A DNA stretch of 6,386 bases from Methylomonas sp. (GTDB lineage: Bacteria > Pseudomonadota > Gammaproteobacteria > Methylococcales > Methylomonadaceae): contig JALSLS010000350.1 in NCBI GenBank assembly GCA_026988195.1, positions 1 through 6,386 on the forward strand, given 5' to 3'. The stretch's first letter is position 1; every line of letters begins with the position of its first letter. Shown in pieces: positions 4,429 to 6,386 of this stretch. The notes under the pieces were generated by a model that was given only the letters and a program-made list of their open reading frames with translations, was not told where the DNA came from and did no database searches. The translations under genes were made by a program, and so were the position numbers.

Positions 4429-6386
4429 CTAACAACCCCTGGTAAGTTCTCTAATTGTTGATCCAGAAAACTGCCTGTTGCCTGTAATTGTGCGACAATG
4501 GCATCCATTGCATTAAATTTTTTAAATAATCGAGCCTCAAGAGCATCCATTTTTTTATCTAGCTCAACACGTTGCTCAGAAAGCCGTTCGATATTAGTAT
4601 TTAGTCCGCTGGTTCGAGAGCTAATGATACTATCAGACTTTAAAAGGCTACTCAGTAAGCTGTCCATTTGATCAGCTACACCACGGTTAAAAAATACAGA
4701 TCCACGGTTGCCAGCTGACCCACCCGAAAACTCTAGAACCATACCGGAAGCTTTGCCTTGTCCCGTCAGTAAAGTCCCTAAACCAAGGGCTTCTTGCCCC
4801 CCAATGGTTCCTTTAACATCAGTACCATCGGAACCTTTACCAATAGTGAGTCCAAAGATACTGCTGTCTTCAATAGCCGTAATTTCAACCGTAGACTTGG
4901 CACCAAATAAAGCAGAAGTCATTTGCAGTTTACCATCAGAAAAGCTGACTAAAAGACTAGAGCCATTGTTTTTTAATGAATCACTAGCATTCACCTTAGA
5001 TTGAATCTCAGTGGCTAATTCTTCACCCGTGGCATAAGTTTTATTGCTAAGGGATATTTCGCCTGAACCCGCACCGTCAACTAATAAACTAAAGCTATTG
5101 TTAGCATCTGTTACTGTGAGTGGAAAGCTAGAAATGGCCGAGCCACTTAATGATCCTCTACTAGCCATCACCTCAAGGTTAACGCCATAGATACCTGTTT
5201 GGGTATCCCTGTTTGAAGCAACAAAGTTAACTTGAGAATCGGTTGTAGAGCCCTTGGCACTAAAAATTTGAGCGACAAGGTCTCGGTCGTCAGTGATGGC
5301 TTGTTGTAATTTGTTGCTATCTAAAGATAACTTACCACTTCTATCTGTAGTAATACCCACCGTAGCCATAGATGAGATATTGCCATCGGCTCCTCTAGAA
5401 GAAGCGCTAATCATTTGTCGGAGTTGTGATTCAACACTACGGATAGCTGAATCCCCTAATAAAGGACCTGCTTCTTTGCTTTCTATATTGTAACTAGTGA
5501 GCTGCTTTAAGGTATCGACTAATTCATTAAACTTTTCAACAAACCCCGTAACGCCTTCGGTAATTTTTGTATCGTTTCTGGCGATAGTGACATGGGTTGG
5601 TGAGCCAACTGTGGTAGTGCCTTTAAGGTTAAGTGTTACCCCAGAAACAGCAGTCGTTACTTGGTTGCTTGCACTGGTGATGCTTAAACCATTTAAGGTG
5701 AATGCAGCATCTTTGGCAGCCAAGTTTTCTTCCATGTGGCTGTTTGTTGCCGCCGCAGGGTCAGGGTCAAAAGCTAATTGTGATAAACCCAGGGCATCAG
5801 TGTCGCTAGCATCTGAGGTATCAGAGACCGATATTTTTAAACCGTTTTCTTTACCTGTCTCATCCGAGGTAAAGAGTAGTTTAAAACCAGAACCATCATT
5901 CACTAAGCTAGCCGTTACCCCAATTTTAGCCGCATTAACGGCATCCCTTATCCCTTGTAGGCTATTATCATCGCTATCGATAGTAATATTTTGTGTTGTT
6001 TTGTCAGTGTTACTTTGAAAAGTGCCATCAAAATGACCGAACTGAAAAGATAACGTCCCAGTGCCGACAGGATTAGATGTTTCGGAAAAGCTCTTTGAGC
6101 TGATGGAATGGGATTGAGCTAGACTGCTCACTTCAAGGGAGTAGGAGCCTGGTTTGGCAATGCTAGAGCCGCTTACAGTCACTACATCTTCATCAGAGGA
6201 CTCAGTTGTTACATCGCTAAAAGTACTGGCAAATTTTAATTGAGATAAAGAACCCTGAAAAGAAGATAAAGCTGATTTTAAGGTGCCATAAGCAGATACT
6301 TTTGCTTGTAAATTTACCTCTTCTCTATCAAACCTAGACTCAACAGGAGTGCGTTCAGCCTCAACAAGGCTGTCTACCAGTCCAGG
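4419..6386 (-). CDS. fliD: Flagellar filament cap protein FliD (HAP2), N-terminus cut off by the window edge
   Basis: FliD forms the cap at the filament tip and promotes insertion of flagellin subunits. The frame is open from the right edge (6386) to the TAA at 4419-4421, giving 655 visible residues. A GTG at 6180-6182 is not the real start, because the conserved FliD N-terminus continues upstream: PGLVDSLVEAERTP, then LQAKVSAYGTLKSALSSFQGSL. About 10-15 residues should be missing. Numbering from the first visible residue, an IN-type motif lies at about 141-174. The family-typical stretch with AVSGVTLNLKGTT and FVEKFNELVDTLKQLTSYN spans about 228-300. A second IN-like module lies at about 452-491, and the C-terminal helical segment with ERLSEQRVELDKKMDALEARL is at about 598-638. 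Many FliD proteins have about 450-480 residues; the larger form here is close to what I recall for Vibrio-type FliD. The gene converges on the Rpn gene and lies upstream of the flagellin. Its promoter is outside the window. Confidence 0.96.
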   Translation of the reverse strand, partial: PGLVDSLVEAERTPVESRFDREEVNLQAKVSAYGTLKSALSSFQGSLSQLKFASTFSDVTTESSDEDVVTVSGSSIAKPGSYSLEVSSLAQSHSISSKSFSETSNPVGTGTLSFQFGHFDGTFQSNTDKTTQNITIDSDDNSLQGIRDAVNAAKIGVTASLVNDGSGFKLLFTSDETGKENGLKISVSDTSDASDTDALGLSQLAFDPDPAAATNSHMEENLAAKDAAFTLNGLSITSASNQVTTAVSGVTLNLKGTTTVGSPTHVTIARNDTKITEGVTGFVEKFNELVDTLKQLTSYNIESKEAGPLLGDSAIRSVESQLRQMISASSRGADGNISSMATVGITTDRSGKLSLDSNKLQQAITDDRDLVAQIFSAKGSTTDSQVNFVASNRDTQTGIYGVNLEVMASRGSLSGSAISSFPLTVTDANNSFSLLVDGAGSGEISLSNKTYATGEELATEIQSKVNASDSLKNNGSSLLVSFSDGKLQMTSALFGAKSTVEITAIEDSSIFGLTIGKGSDGTDVKGTIGGQEALGLGTLLTGQGKASGMVLEFSGGSAGNRGSVFFNRGVADQMDSLLSSLLKSDSIISSRTSGLNTNIERLSEQRVELDKKMDALEARLFKKFNAMDAIVAQLQATGSFLDQQLENLPGVVRKK

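Noticed and set aside
4708..6018. Plus-strand frames of 66-173 codons
   Set aside because: They are antisense to the well-supported FliD frame and are shadows of it.
4419..6182. Starting FliD at the GTG at 6180-6182
   Set aside because: The frame continues upstream to the window edge with the conserved FliD N-terminal region, so the GTG is internal.

Overview
The window looks like a piece of a flagellar gene cluster from a moderately AT-rich gammaproteobacterium with a polar-type flagellum. The grounds are the flagellin and FliD sequence types, a sigma-54-type promoter in front of the flagellin gene, an Rpn/PDDEXK-family transposase-like nuclease, and intergenic hairpin repeats that resemble repeats of gammaproteobacterial genomes. 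The genus cannot be named from sequence alone.

Layout from left to right. Bases 1-2659 (minus strand) hold nearly all of a very large flagellin, with 886 codons visible and only the last few C-terminal residues missing at the left edge. Its ribosome binding site (2668-2673) and a sigma-54 -24/-12 promoter (2704-2719) lie just upstream. Bases 2720-3230 contain no gene but are full of dyad repeats: an imperfect stem at 2787-2833, a mosaic bounded by 21-bp imperfect inverted repeats (2852-3060), and a 79-bp hairpin element (3095-3173). Bases 3293-4225 (plus strand) encode a complete 310-residue Rpn-family PD-(D/E)XK nuclease with its own sigma-70-like promoter and Shine-Dalgarno. Bases 4226-4418 hold a compact array of four hairpins inside 9-bp inverted repeats, then a terminator whose T-tract runs into the end of the next gene. 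Bases 4419-6386 (minus strand) encode the flagellar cap protein FliD, complete at its C-terminus and missing about 10-15 N-terminal residues at the right edge.

How the parts relate. FliD caps the growing filament and helps the exported flagellin fold into it, so the two minus-strand genes belong to one assembly process. In many polar flagellates the order is flagellin, flaG, fliD, fliS. Here fliD lies upstream of the flagellin, no flaG or fliS lies between them, and a convergently oriented Rpn gene with its repeats occupies the gap. The simplest reading is that selfish or repetitive DNA has accumulated in the spacer, leaving the flagellin to its own sigma-54 promoter.

I do not see a clearly new biological system. 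The most notable points are the size and modular build of the flagellin insert, the composite repeat DNA on both sides of the Rpn gene, and the unusual gene order. The full flagellin frame was read codon by codon and contains no stop or frameshift.
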